A DNA stretch of 64,000 bases from M3007 sp031425155. GTDB lineage: Bacteria; Bacteroidota; Bacteroidia; Chitinophagales; Saprospiraceae. The translations under genes were made by a program, and so were the position numbers. Of this stretch, positions 40,895 through 49,455 are shown piece after piece (positions within the stretch are counted from its first letter, which is position 1; every line of letters starts with the position of its first letter). The stretch is from contig JANPIV010000041.1 in assembly GCA_031425155.1 (NCBI GenBank), forward strand, positions 1 to 64,000. Reading direction: 5' to 3'. Below the pieces are notes generated by a model. The model did not search any database and had not been told where the DNA came from. It saw only the letters and a program-made list of their open reading frames with translations.

Positions 40895-41206
40895 ATGAAT
40901 GCTCCGCAATTACACCTTCCAAGTACAGGCCCTGCACTGGCCGAAGAACAGGTGGAACTGTTCCAAAATTCCCCGAATCCCTTCATTGAAATGACCCAGT
41001 TGCGTTTTCGGCTGTCCGGGGCCACGGAAGTGGTTTTTCGGCTGTTCGATTCCCAGGGACAGGAGGTCGTTACCAAAAAGGGGACTTATGACTCCGGCGA
41101 ACATCATCTCGTGCTGCACCGTGCCGACTTACAGGAAGCCGGGCTGCATACCTGCCGCCTGGAGACATTATTCGGTACCGTCAGCCGCAAACTGATGATG
41201 TATTGA
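40895..41206 (+). CDS. Orphan type IX secretion C-terminal domain-like protein
   Basis: A 103-residue protein in which residues 22-103 match a type A sorting domain: FQNSPNPFIEMTQLRF, then FRLFDSQGQEV and a final strand GTVSRKLMMY. Normally this domain is the end of a secreted protein with a signal peptide. Here no signal peptide or passenger precedes it; the start MNAPQLHLPS is cytosolic-looking. It may be a remnant of a longer gene or an unusual stand-alone protein. A strong terminator follows. Confidence 0.65.
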   Translation: MNAPQLHLPSTGPALAEEQVELFQNSPNPFIEMTQLRFRLSGATEVVFRLFDSQGQEVVTKKGTYDSGEHHLVLHRADLQEAGLHTCRLETLFGTVSRKLMMY

Positions 41207-41266
41207 TCCTTTATTTAAATGGCAAAGCAGTACGTACTATATGGTGTGCCTGGCCTGATTGGACTA

Positions 41267-41303
41267 AAAGCCGTTCGCGAACATTCGCGAACGGCTTTTT
41301 TTA
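41267..41303 (+). terminator. Intrinsic terminator
   Basis: A perfect 14-bp stem (aaagccgttcgcga at 41267-41280, tcgcgaacggcttt at 41285-41298) with loop acat and a T-run. It ends the orphan sorting-domain gene. Confidence 0.9.
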
Positions 41304-41440
41304 CAGCATTTTTACACGTTGTAAGACCACCAAAATGCCGTTTCCAAATTTAATTCCGTACAACCCTTACAAATAGAGGCAATTCCCTATTATTTTCGGA
41401 AAAATTTTTTTGCATTTTTTTTTTAACGAAAACCGCTTCG

Positions 41441-41448
41441 TACTTTTG
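41441..41448 (+). promoter_or_regulatory. -7 element of the ATP synthase operon
   Basis: TACTTTTG matches TAnnTTTG and lies 35 bases before the atpB ATG. The -33 region is only T-rich, without a clear TTTG. Confidence 0.5.
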
Positions 41449-41483
41449 CCGCCGAATTGAAAAAAAGCCTAAGCGACATAGCC

Positions 41484-42803
41484 ATGATGGTATTCCGGAA
41501 ATATTGGATCGTATTGATTTGTTGTGCATGGAGCATTGGTGCCACTGCGCAGGAGGGTGCCGAAAACCAAGCCCAACCGCAGGAGCAAAGCGGTGAAACG
41601 GGGCATCCGGTCGTCGCCGGCGAAGAAGCACATGCCTGCGGTCATTCTCTGAGTGAGGAGCAGGAATTCAATGCGGGAGACAACGCGGTACACCACATTG
41701 CTGACGCCAACGCTATGCAGATCGTCGGTGATGTCTATTTCAACCTGCCCATCATCCTCAAATCGGCTGATGGCTGGAAAATCGGCACTACGGCGGTTTT
41801 TCACCCGCATCACCACGGGAGCGGTGAAGTAAGCAGCGATGGTTATGTGCTGGTACATGCCGCTGTAATGCGCATTCAGGATGCCCGCTTCGCCCACGGT
41901 GAATTTAAAATAGACGACTATACGCACCAGGACGTGCAGGAAAACGGCAAGGATAAGACGATTTACCATGCCATCATCGAAGGCCAGTGTTACCGGCTTG
42001 ATCCCAAGACTACTTATGATGGTGGTATTTTGGGCGGTGGCGTGACCAGTTTTTCCGATTTCAGCATTACCCGCAACGTATTCACGATGCTGCTGACGCT
42101 GCTGATCCTTTTCCTTATTTTCCGCAGTGCCGCCAATGCCGCTACCCGCACCCGCGGACATGCGCCGAAAGGCCTGCAGAACTTTATCGAGCCCTTTTAC
42201 ACCTTTATCCGCGACGAAGTAGCCAAACCGAATATCGGGCCGAAGTACGAGAAGTACATGCCTTACCTGATGTCGGCCTTCTTTTTCATTCTCGGCCTCA
42301 ATCTGATCGGGCAAATTCCTTTCTTTCCCGGCGGTGCCAACGTGACCGGCAATATTTCGATCACCATCGTACTGGCCCTGATCACCTTTATTATTTCGAC
42401 TTTCAGTGCCAACCGGCATTTCTGGGAACATACCCTGTGGATGCCCGGCGTACCGGCAGTGCTTAAAATATTCATCCTCACGCCCATCGAGGTACTGGGG
42501 ATATTCCTGAAGCCCTTCACCTTATTATTACGATTGTTTGCCAACATCACGGCCGGCCACATTGTGATCATCAGCTTTATCAGCCTGATCTTTATTCTGG
42601 GTAAGGCGGGTGCCAGCGTGGGTGGTTCGGTAGCCGGTGCGGCAGCATCCATTCCGCTGACGCTGTTCATGATGACGCTGGAATTGCTGGTTGCTTTTCT
42701 GCAGGCCTTCATTTTCACGATGTTGAGTGCGACGTATATTGGAACGGCCATTGAAGAACCTCACCACCACATTGACCACGATACAACGAAAGACCACCAC
42801 TGA
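41484..42803 (+). CDS. atpB: ATP synthase F0 subunit a
   Basis: The 439-residue protein has a cleavable-looking N-terminus (VFRKYWIVLICCAWSIGATA), a His-rich periplasmic extension typical of Bacteroidota AtpB and then the membrane part with the essential Arg in TLLLRLFANITAGH. It forms the proton path with the c-ring. The ATG at 41484 is preferred over a TTG at 41457. It is first in the order atpB-E-F-H-A-G; beta and epsilon subunits are not in the window, which is usual in this phylum. Confidence 0.95.
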   Translation: MMVFRKYWIVLICCAWSIGATAQEGAENQAQPQEQSGETGHPVVAGEEAHACGHSLSEEQEFNAGDNAVHHIADANAMQIVGDVYFNLPIILKSADGWKIGTTAVFHPHHHGSGEVSSDGYVLVHAAVMRIQDARFAHGEFKIDDYTHQDVQENGKDKTIYHAIIEGQCYRLDPKTTYDGGILGGGVTSFSDFSITRNVFTMLLTLLILFLIFRSAANAATRTRGHAPKGLQNFIEPFYTFIRDEVAKPNIGPKYEKYMPYLMSAFFFILGLNLIGQIPFFPGGANVTGNISITIVLALITFIISTFSANRHFWEHTLWMPGVPAVLKIFILTPIEVLGIFLKPFTLLLRLFANITAGHIVIISFISLIFILGKAGASVGGSVAGAAASIPLTLFMMTLELLVAFLQAFIFTMLSATYIGTAIEEPHHHIDHDTTKDHH

Positions 42804-42877
42804 TCCAAACTTGCAAACCCCACGATTCCCAGTTCATTTCCTTCGAATTCTTTGTTCATCATTATAAATAACAGTTT

Positions 42878-43084
42878 ATGTACGCAGCAATTGGTGCAGG
42901 TCTGGCCGTAATCGGTGCAGGTCTCGGTATTGGCCAAATCGGTGGTAAGGCAGTGGAAGGTATTGCCCGCCAGCCTGAAGCAGGTGGAGACATCCGCGCA
43001 AACATGATCCTGACAGCCGCTCTCGTCGAGGGTGCTGCTCTGGTCGCCATGGTGTTGTCTTTTTTCGTTGCCGCACCGAAGTAA
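42878..43084 (+). CDS. atpE: ATP synthase F0 subunit c
   Basis: A 68-residue double-helix hairpin protein (MYAAIGAGLAVIGAGLGIG, polar loop ARQPEAG, then AALVEGAALVAMVL) with the ion-carrying Glu in LVEGAAL. The sodium-binding signature is not complete, so protons are the likely ion. It lies 74 bases after atpB and is followed by a terminator-like hairpin. Confidence 0.95.
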   Translation: MYAAIGAGLAVIGAGLGIGQIGGKAVEGIARQPEAGGDIRANMILTAALVEGAALVAMVLSFFVAAPK

Positions 43085-43090
43085 TTTTTC

Positions 43091-43137
43091 TCCGGGTCGG
43101 CGCGAAGCGGTTGGCGACGCAAGGACCCGGATTTTTT
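43091..43137 (+). terminator. Terminator-like hairpin between atpE and atpF
   Basis: Stem tccgggtc (43091-43098) with gacccgga (43124-43131) followed by six T. Since atpF and the rest continue in the operon, it is likely a partial terminator or 3' stabilizer that raises the level of the c subunit message. Confidence 0.6.
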
Positions 43138-43221
43138 AGCAACCGAACGAGTGGAGAGCAGCCGTAACTGCTGATTTTCACCTTTTCATACTTTATTATT
43201 CATCATTCATTCCCTTTGAAG

Positions 43222-43734
43222 ATGTTGTTCCTGGCAGAATTCAATGTACTTAAACCCGAACCCGGACTACTGTTCTGGACCACGGTCGTGTTTATCCTTT
43301 TCTGGTTCCTGATGAGCCGTTTTGCCTTCAAACCGATCGGTGCAGCCCTTAAACAACGGGAGACGGATATTCAGTCCGCCCTCGACGAGGCTAAACAAGC
43401 CCGTCTGGAGATGTCGCATTTGGTCGCCCAAAACGAAAAACTGCTCATGGAAGCCCGCGAAGAGCGCACCCAGATGCTGAAAGAGGCGAAAGAAGCGAAA
43501 GACGAGATCATTGCCGAGGCCAAAGTGCGCGCCAATGCTGAGTACAAACGCAAGGTGGAAAGTGCTATTCATGATATTGAAAATCAGAAGAACGCCGCGA
43601 TGATAGACCTGAAAAACAAGTCCGGTCAACTCGCTATCGAAATCGCTGAAAAAGTGCTGCGCAAACAACTGGCTAATCCTGCCGAACAGGAAGCCTTTGC
43701 CAAGAGCCTGGCCGAAGGAATTACCTTGAATTAG
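43222..43734 (+). CDS. atpF: ATP synthase F0 subunit b
   Basis: A 170-residue protein with one N-terminal membrane helix (PGLLFWTTVVFILFWFLMS) and a long Ala/Glu/Lys coiled coil, the peripheral stalk. The ATG at 43222 (MLFLAEFNVLKPEP) is preferred over a TTG at 43216. Its stop codon is part of a heptamer repeat array. Confidence 0.93.
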   Translation: MLFLAEFNVLKPEPGLLFWTTVVFILFWFLMSRFAFKPIGAALKQRETDIQSALDEAKQARLEMSHLVAQNEKLLMEAREERTQMLKEAKEAKDEIIAEAKVRANAEYKRKVESAIHDIENQKNAAMIDLKNKSGQLAIEIAEKVLRKQLANPAEQEAFAKSLAEGITLN

Positions 43735-43868
43735 TTATGAGTTATGAGTTATAAGTTATGCCGCGCGTGACTTATCGCTCATCATTCAAAAAATAGAATT
43801 AGTTATAGGTTCTAAGCTATGAGAGAAGCCATTGCAACTCATAACTTATAACTCATACCTTATAACTC
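43733..43868. repeat. Heptamer array GAGTTAT/ATAACTC between atpF and atpH
   Basis: Copies of agttatg/agttata follow the atpF stop, and inverted copies (ataactcat, ataacttat) precede atpH, so the transcript can fold into a long AU-rich hairpin. Confidence 0.8.
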
Positions 43869-43874
43869 AAAAAA

Positions 43875-44435
43875 ATGAGCGTCATAAGAATTGCCACCCG
43901 GTACGCCAAATCGCTGATGGAACTGGCCGAAGAACAGGGCAGCCTGGAGCAGGTGCAGGCCGATATGCAGACCCTGCATGCAGCGGCCCAAAGCCGTGAT
44001 ATGCACTTGTTCCTGAAAAGTCCGATCATTCATGCCGACAAGAAAATTGCGGCATTGAAGGAGATGTTTCAGGGCAAGTTGAGTACCCTGACCATGCTCT
44101 ACCTGCAACTGTTAGTGAACAAAGGCCGCGAAGGGTATCTACCGGAGATCACTGCCGAGTTTGCTACGCAATATAAAGTGCTGAAAAAAATCACTTCAGT
44201 GACCGTTACGTCTGCTGCGCCCTTGAGCGAGGCCGTGCTGGCCGATTTGCGCGAAAAACTGCTGGCCAGCGGCGTAACTTCCGAAAATCTGGATGTTACC
44301 ACCAAAGTAGATCCCGAATTGATCGGTGGCTTCGTCTTGGAATTTGATAATAAACGCTACGACGCCAGCATCGCCCATAAACTGGATACCCTGAAAGCCC
44401 AATTTTCCAAGAACCTTTACGTCAAAGAGTTTTAA
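43875..44435 (+). CDS. atpH: ATP synthase F1 subunit delta
   Basis: The 186-residue protein has the OSCP/delta pattern: IRIATRYAKSLMELAEEQGS at the N-terminus, YLQLLVNKGREGYLPEI in the middle and ending KVDPELIGGFVLEFDNKRYD. It links F1 to the b-subunit stalk. It lies between two repeat arrays. Confidence 0.93.
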   Translation: MSVIRIATRYAKSLMELAEEQGSLEQVQADMQTLHAAAQSRDMHLFLKSPIIHADKKIAALKEMFQGKLSTLTMLYLQLLVNKGREGYLPEITAEFATQYKVLKKITSVTVTSAAPLSEAVLADLREKLLASGVTSENLDVTTKVDPELIGGFVLEFDNKRYDASIAHKLDTLKAQFSKNLYVKEF

Positions 44436-44545
44436 TAATGATGAATGATGAATGATGAACGATGAATTCCCCATCATTGTCACCATTCCCAAAATCACCC
44501 ATCATTATAACATTCATCATTATAACATTCATCATTCATCATTAA
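44436..44545. repeat. Heptamer array GATGAAT/ATTCATC between atpH and atpA
   Basis: Three to four gatgaat units after the atpH stop face inverted cattcat/catcatt units before atpA. The unit differs from the arrays at 43733 and 46144, but length and layout are the same. Confidence 0.8.
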
Positions 44546-44551
44546 GAAAAA

Positions 44552-46027
44552 ATGGCAGACGTCAGACCGGAAGAAATTTCCGCGATATTGAAACAGCAAC
44601 TTTCCGGCTTCGGGGCTGAAACCAATCTCGAAGAAGTGGGTACGGTGCTGCAAGTGGGCGACGGTATCGCCCGCGTGTACGGCCTCAACCGCGCGCAATC
44701 CGGCGAGCTGGTCGAATTTGAAAACGGTGTCCGCGCCATCGTATTGAACCTCGAAGAGGACAATGTCGGTGTCGTATTGATGGGTTCGCCCGAAGGTATC
44801 CACGAGGGTTCCGTCGTCAAGCGCACCGGCGAAATCGCCTCCATTGAGGTAGGCGAACAATTCGTGGGCCGCGTAGTCAACACCCTGGGTCAGCCGATTG
44901 ACGGTAAAGGCCCGATTGGCGGCACGAAATACAAGATGCCCCTGGAGCGCAAAGCACCGGGCGTTATCTATCGCCAGCCAGTGAACGAACCGCTGCAAAC
45001 CGGGGTAAAGGCTATTGATGCCATGATCCCGATTGGTCGCGGCCAACGGGAGCTCATCATCGGTGACCGCCAGACGGGCAAGACGGCTATCGCCATTGAT
45101 ACCATCATCAATCAGAAGGAATTCTACGACCGCGGCGAGCCGGTATATTGCATCTATGTGGCTTGCGGCCAAAAGGCTTCCACGGTGGCCCAGGTGGCCC
45201 GCACGCTGGAAGAATATGGTGCAATGGCTTACACGGTCATCGTGACGGCTTCGGCTTCCGATCCGGCACCGCTGCAGTTCTACGCTCCTTTCGCAGGTGC
45301 GGCTATTGGCGAGTTTTTCCGCGATACGGGTCGTCCGGCCCTCATCGTGTATGATGATCTTTCCAAACAAGCCGTGGCTTACCGCGAGGTTTCGCTGCTG
45401 TTGCGCCGTCCGCCGGGCCGTGAGGCTTATCCGGGTGACGTGTTCTACCTGCACAGCCGCTTGTTAGAGCGTGCAGCCAAAGTAATTGACAGCGCCGATG
45501 TGGTAAAAGACATGAATGACCTGCCCGAAAGCCTGGTGAAAGCCGGTCTCGTCAAGGGTGGTGGTTCATTGACGGCACTGCCGATCATCGAAACGCAAGC
45601 CGGTGACGTATCTGCTTACATCCCGACCAACGTGATTTCGATCACCGATGGCCAGATCTTCCTGGAATCCAACCTCTTCAACGCTGGTGTACGTCCGGCC
45701 ATCAACGTGGGTATTTCGGTGAGCCGCGTGGGTGGTAATGCGCAGATCAAATCCATGAAAAAGATCGCTGGTACGCTGAAACTCGACCAGGCGCAATACC
45801 GCGAGTTGGAAGCCTTCGCCAAGTTCGGTTCCGACCTCGATGCGGCTACGCAAGGCGTGTTGAACAAGGGTGCCCGCAACGTGGAAATCCTGAAGCAGCC
45901 GCAAAACAGCCCCGTTTCGGTGGAAAAACAAGTGGCTATCATCTATCTCGGTACGCAAAACCTGCTCCGGGATGTGCCGCTCGATCACGTGCGTGAATTT
46001 GAAGAAATCTTCCTGATGCAGATGTAA
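44552..46027 (+). CDS. atpA: ATP synthase F1 subunit alpha, with in-frame stop before the natural end
   Basis: The frame encodes 491 residues with all alpha-subunit motifs: Walker A-like GDRQTGKTAIAIDTI near 170, VIYDDLSKQAVAYR and PGREAYPGDVFY. It ends at a TAA at 46025-46027, shorter than the usual 520-530 residues. The same frame continues after the TAA for 37 codons that match the normal AtpA C-terminus (see 46028-46141). One base change (TAA from AAA) or a sequencing error explains this best. The alternative is stop-codon readthrough. Without the tail the C-terminal helical domain would be incomplete. Confidence 0.9.
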   Translation: MADVRPEEISAILKQQLSGFGAETNLEEVGTVLQVGDGIARVYGLNRAQSGELVEFENGVRAIVLNLEEDNVGVVLMGSPEGIHEGSVVKRTGEIASIEVGEQFVGRVVNTLGQPIDGKGPIGGTKYKMPLERKAPGVIYRQPVNEPLQTGVKAIDAMIPIGRGQRELIIGDRQTGKTAIAIDTIINQKEFYDRGEPVYCIYVACGQKASTVAQVARTLEEYGAMAYTVIVTASASDPAPLQFYAPFAGAAIGEFFRDTGRPALIVYDDLSKQAVAYREVSLLLRRPPGREAYPGDVFYLHSRLLERAAKVIDSADVVKDMNDLPESLVKAGLVKGGGSLTALPIIETQAGDVSAYIPTNVISITDGQIFLESNLFNAGVRPAINVGISVSRVGGNAQIKSMKKIAGTLKLDQAQYRELEAFAKFGSDLDAATQGVLNKGARNVEILKQPQNSPVSVEKQVAIIYLGTQNLLRDVPLDHVREFEEIFLMQM

Positions 46028-46141
46028 AACGACCATCCCGCTATCCTCGAAGAATTCCGCAAAGGCAAACTCGACGATGCCAGCCTGAAAACCATGCGGG
46101 CATTGGCGGCTGAATTGACGGCACAGTACAAGAAAAATTAA
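46028..46141 (+). pseudogene. atpA: Detached C-terminal tail of atpA
   Basis: In the same frame as atpA, directly after the TAA, 37 codons read NDHPAILEEFRKGKLDDASL and on through LKTMRALAAELTAQYKKN to a TAA at 46139-46141. The pattern HP-x-I-L-x-x-x-x-x-GKL is conserved at the end of alpha subunits. There is no start codon, so the tail is made only if the stop is bypassed or the stop is an error. Joining both parts gives about 529 residues, the normal length. Confidence 0.85.
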
Positions 46142-46143
46142 AT

Positions 46144-46226
46144 TAGTTATGAGTTATGAGTTATGAGTTATGGGCCGCCAGGCCTGCAACTCATAGGTTA
46201 TAACTCATAACTTATAACTCATAACT
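46144..46226. repeat. Heptamer array GAGTTAT/ATAACTC between atpA and atpG
   Basis: Four tandem agttatg units at 46144-46171 face inverted units at 46187-46226 around a short GC-rich centre (ggccgccaggcc). Same unit as the array at 43733. Confidence 0.85.
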
Positions 46227-46231
46227 CTTTT

Positions 46232-47128
46232 ATGGCTGGTGGTTTAAAAGAAGTACGCGAACGTATCAAGTCGGTCAAAGGCACGCAGCAGATCACGAAG
46301 GCCATGAAAATGGTCTCGGCAGCGAAGTTGCGGAAAGCACAGAATGCTATTGTGCAACTACGCCCGTATGCTGACCGGCTCAACCGAATGCTGTCCAATA
46401 TCCTGTCCAATCTGGATGGTGATGCTTCGACCAGTTTCGGCAAGGCCCGCGAAGTAAAAAAAGTGTTGGTCGTGGTCATCACTTCCAATCGCGGTCTGGC
46501 GGGCGCGTTCAATACCAATATCAATAAAGAGGCGGCTATTCTGATCAATCAGAAGTATTCGGCACAGCGCCGGGCGGGCAATGTGACCATGCTTTTCGTT
46601 GGTAAGAAAGGCTATGATTATTTTCGTCGCCGATTTACCGATATAAATTACATCGCCGATCATCTTGGCGTGTACGAAACGCCCGGTTATGAACAGGTGA
46701 GTGCGCTGGCCCGTTTGCTCATGGAGGAATATTCCAAAGGGACTTACGACGCGGTGGAAGTGGTGTACAGCCGTTTCCGTAATGCGGCTACGCAATTCCC
46801 GACCGCCGAACAGTGGTTGCCGGTGCCAAAAATGGAAGTGCCCGTGGGTACAGTGGCCAAAAAGGTGAACTACATCTTTGAGCCGGACCAACAGGAACTG
46901 CTGGAAACCCTGGTGCCGAGCATTCTGCAACTGTCGTTTCACAAAACATTGTTGGACACCCAGGCGGGTGAACACGGTGCCCGGATGACCGCGATGGATA
47001 AGGCCACCGAAAACGCCGAAGAACTGCTGAAAGCGTTGAAAATCGGCTACAACCGCGCCCGTCAGGAAGCGATCACGACCGAGTTGGGCGAGATTGTGGG
47101 TGGCGCAGCGGCGCTGGAAGGGGCTTAA
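46232..47128 (+). CDS. atpG: ATP synthase F1 subunit gamma
   Basis: A 298-residue protein with the gamma-subunit termini: GGLKEVRERIKSVKGTQQIT at the start and RAREAITTELGEIVGGA-like end (NRARQEAITTELGEIVGGAA). The two coiled-coil ends form the rotor shaft. A strong terminator follows, so the operon ends here without atpD and atpC. Confidence 0.95.
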   Translation: MAGGLKEVRERIKSVKGTQQITKAMKMVSAAKLRKAQNAIVQLRPYADRLNRMLSNILSNLDGDASTSFGKAREVKKVLVVVITSNRGLAGAFNTNINKEAAILINQKYSAQRRAGNVTMLFVGKKGYDYFRRRFTDINYIADHLGVYETPGYEQVSALARLLMEEYSKGTYDAVEVVYSRFRNAATQFPTAEQWLPVPKMEVPVGTVAKKVNYIFEPDQQELLETLVPSILQLSFHKTLLDTQAGEHGARMTAMDKATENAEELLKALKIGYNRARQEAITTELGEIVGGAAALEGA

Positions 47129-47163
47129 CGCCAACCTTTGGTTGGCCGTTGATAGAAAATATA

Positions 47164-47202
47164 AACCGCCCGGTGTGCTTGATGCGCGCCGGGCGGTTTT
47201 TG
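47164..47202 (+). terminator. Intrinsic terminator of the atp operon
   Basis: Perfect 10-bp stem aaccgcccgg (47164-47173) with ccgggcggtt (47189-47198) and a T-run, 36 bases past the atpG stop. Confidence 0.9.
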
Positions 47203-47212
47203 GTTTTAAACC

Positions 47213-47461
47213 CTACCAAACAATTTTTAAACCCAGAAATTCTTCGGTGGTCATTTTAAAATCCTCTTTGAACACGACCGAGGCTTTTCCTTCCAATATC
47301 CCGATTTTGCGCTTTCCTTTTTTATGGAGTTGCTTTGGAACGATGTAGGCAATGACTTCTTTACGTTTTCCAAAAGCAATAGCGAATTCTTCGCCGGATT
47401 GTACGGCTTTCAACACTTCCGAAAAATTCGTTTTTAGCGCACCAACAGTGAGTGTCTTCAT
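47213..47461 (-). CDS. Phd/YefM-type antitoxin, no toxin next to it
   Basis: An 82-residue protein starting MKTLTVGALKTNFSEVLKAV, the usual Phd/YefM fold start, with EFAIAFGKRKEVIAYIVPK. Antitoxins of this type repress their operon and neutralize a Doc, RelE or PIN toxin encoded downstream. Here the downstream side is the atp terminator, and no toxin gene is present, so it is solitary. Confidence 0.75.
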   Translation of the reverse strand: MKTLTVGALKTNFSEVLKAVQSGEEFAIAFGKRKEVIAYIVPKQLHKKGKRKIGILEGKASVVFKEDFKMTTEEFLGLKIVW

Positions 47462-47693
47462 GTTTTTTTAAATAGTCAAGTTGTCCAGGAAACCACCCAA
47501 CAACAGCCGCGAAAGACAGATCGTTAGTCAAGCCGGTTTTATGCGGAACAGTACCACAATTATTCTGGAGGATAAAACTTTCAGCGCGTCCAACGGTTTC
47601 CAGTTTGGAGCCAACTGGCTGTTCTGAACATTGCATGGAAGGCCGGTTTAATCCGTCAGACACATTTCTATTTTACTAAAAAATGCATCCAAT

Positions 47694-48530
47694 ATGAAGA
47701 TCAACTTCCACACTTTCTTTTTGCTGACTGCCTTCTTTTGTGCCACCGGCCTATCCGCTCAGCAACCCACGCTGACGAAACGCTGGCAAACCGACACCCT
47801 GCTTACCACCTGCGAAAGTGTGCTGCACGACGCCAGCAAGCAAGTGCTTTACGTATCCAATATTCAGGGTAATCCGTCCGTCAAAGATGGCAAAGGCTCT
47901 ATTGCCAAAGTCGGTCTGGATGGCAAAATCATCAACGCGAACTGGGTCACCGGCCTGAATGCTCCGAAAGGTATGGGCTTGTACAAAAATACGCTCTGGG
48001 TAACGGATGTGGATGAACTCGTCGCGATTGATAAGCGCACCGGCAAAATCGTGCTGCGCGTCCCGGTCGAAGGCGCGAAATTCCTCAATGACATCACGAT
48101 CACCAAAGCCGGGGTGATTTATTTCTCCGATTCGCAAACTAAAAAAGTGCATCACTGGGCAAAAGGCGTACTGACGACCTATCTTACTGATTTACAAGGC
48201 CCTAATGGAGTGCTGGCCATTGGTCGGGACTTGTATGTGCTGGATAGCGGCAAGCTACTGAAAGTCAGTGCCGACAAAAAAACGGTTACTATCGCCCAGG
48301 GCATGGATGGCAGTACTGATGGGATTGAGCAGGTAAAGCCGAACGAATTTGTCGTATCCTGCTGGAATGGCGTGATTTATTACGTCAAAAGCGATGGCAC
48401 TACGCAGCAGATGCTGGATACCCGCGCAGACAAATCGAACACGGCCGATATTGGTTATGATGCTAAAAAACGGATCGTGTATGTCCCGACTTTTTTCAAA
48501 AATGCCGTGGTGGCCTACGATTTGAAATAA
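47694..48530 (+). CDS. SMP-30/gluconolactonase-like beta-propeller protein, secreted
   Basis: A 278-residue protein with a signal peptide (NFHTFFLLTAFFCATGLSAQ) and repeating propeller blades such as GKIINANWVTGLNAPKGMGL, NDITITKAGVIYFSDS and DLQGPNGVLAIGRDLYVLDS. It resembles SMP-30/gluconolactonase-like proteins; the metal ligands are not certain, so enzymatic activity is open. It probably acts in the periplasm. Confidence 0.75.
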   Translation: MKINFHTFFLLTAFFCATGLSAQQPTLTKRWQTDTLLTTCESVLHDASKQVLYVSNIQGNPSVKDGKGSIAKVGLDGKIINANWVTGLNAPKGMGLYKNTLWVTDVDELVAIDKRTGKIVLRVPVEGAKFLNDITITKAGVIYFSDSQTKKVHHWAKGVLTTYLTDLQGPNGVLAIGRDLYVLDSGKLLKVSADKKTVTIAQGMDGSTDGIEQVKPNEFVVSCWNGVIYYVKSDGTTQQMLDTRADKSNTADIGYDAKKRIVYVPTFFKNAVVAYDLK

Positions 48531-48560
48531 GATTTTTGAGGATTTGAATATTTGAGTATG

Positions 48561-48610
48561 CGAGTATTCGATCAGGTACATGATTGTCAAGCGCTTTGAT
48601 CGAATACTCG
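48561..48610. terminator. Bidirectional hairpin between convergent genes
   Basis: A 14-bp perfect inverted repeat (cgagtattcgatca at 48561-48574, tgatcgaatactcg at 48597-48610) lies between the propeller gene (plus) and the HD-domain gene (minus). Confidence 0.65.
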
Positions 48611-48625
48611 TTTGCTTTTTGCCTT

Positions 48626-49228
48626 CTACTCCCGTATCCGCACAATTTCCAGGCCCGGCACGGTTTGCTCAAACCACTTTAGAGAGGCTTGCGTCTTATC
48701 GCCGGTCTGGGTATCGCATTTAAAAAATAAATAATACTCTTGCAGGCAATAACCCATGCGTTCTAGCAGTACATCCAGCGATTTGGTGGGATTTTCCTCC
48801 CGAAAAGGCGCATGGCGCTCGTATCGCCAGGCATAATATGCATCATCGTGGCATTCTATCAAATCCAAAGCGACACCATCGTTCGTATATGTCTCCATAT
48901 AAAGCCGGGCGAGATAGCCGTGGTGTTTCGACCAGTCGCGGGGGTAGGTACGGTCTTCGGCAAACTTAAAAGTATCGTGGGTGATAGCCACCAGCCGCAG
49001 GCGGGTACGCAGTTCCGGGGAAAGATGGGGAATAAGATCAATATTATCCAGCACTTCCCGGACATGCAAAATCACCTTCCCTTCCGGGTGGCCGAAGCGC
49101 GGTTCGCCCCACAGCAGCCCCACCTGGAAATCCGGCAAAGCCAGCAATTGATGCTCGCTTTCGGTCTCCGGTCGGAGCAGCGCCTCCAGCGCGTAGGAAT
49201 CATGGGCAATACGCTTCGTCCAGGTCAT
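48626..49228 (-). CDS. HD superfamily hydrolase-like protein
   Basis: A 200-residue cytosolic protein with an HD-type pattern: GHPEGKVILHVREVLDNID, then LRLVAITHDTFKF (the HD pair) and HHGYLARLYMETY. HD proteins hydrolyse phosphate esters of nucleotides or other phosphates with metal ions. The substrate is unknown. The Trp/Tyr-rich C-terminal half is not recognized. Confidence 0.65.
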   Translation of the reverse strand: MTWTKRIAHDSYALEALLRPETESEHQLLALPDFQVGLLWGEPRFGHPEGKVILHVREVLDNIDLIPHLSPELRTRLRLVAITHDTFKFAEDRTYPRDWSKHHGYLARLYMETYTNDGVALDLIECHDDAYYAWRYERHAPFREENPTKSLDVLLERMGYCLQEYYLFFKCDTQTGDKTQASLKWFEQTVPGLEIVRIRE

Positions 49229-49455
49229 TGGTCGGTAAAGGCGGGCAGTTGGTCAGGCGAAAGTGGGTAGTTGGTTAAATTTGGGCAACTTTTTTATGAA
49301 AAACAGGTCAAATATTACTTGATTGGAACAAATAGTGACTTAGTTAAGGCTTCGTTAAAATGCCATTTTCTGCAAGCAAATTACTTAGCCAACCGTTCTC
49401 TTCCCGCTTTTCATTTACAAAGTTAGGCAAACATAAAACCTCTTTTATCGCAATT

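Noticed and set aside
44495..45454. Long minus-strand open frame (319 codons) antisense to atpA
   Set aside because: It mirrors the codon structure of atpA, which has all family motifs.
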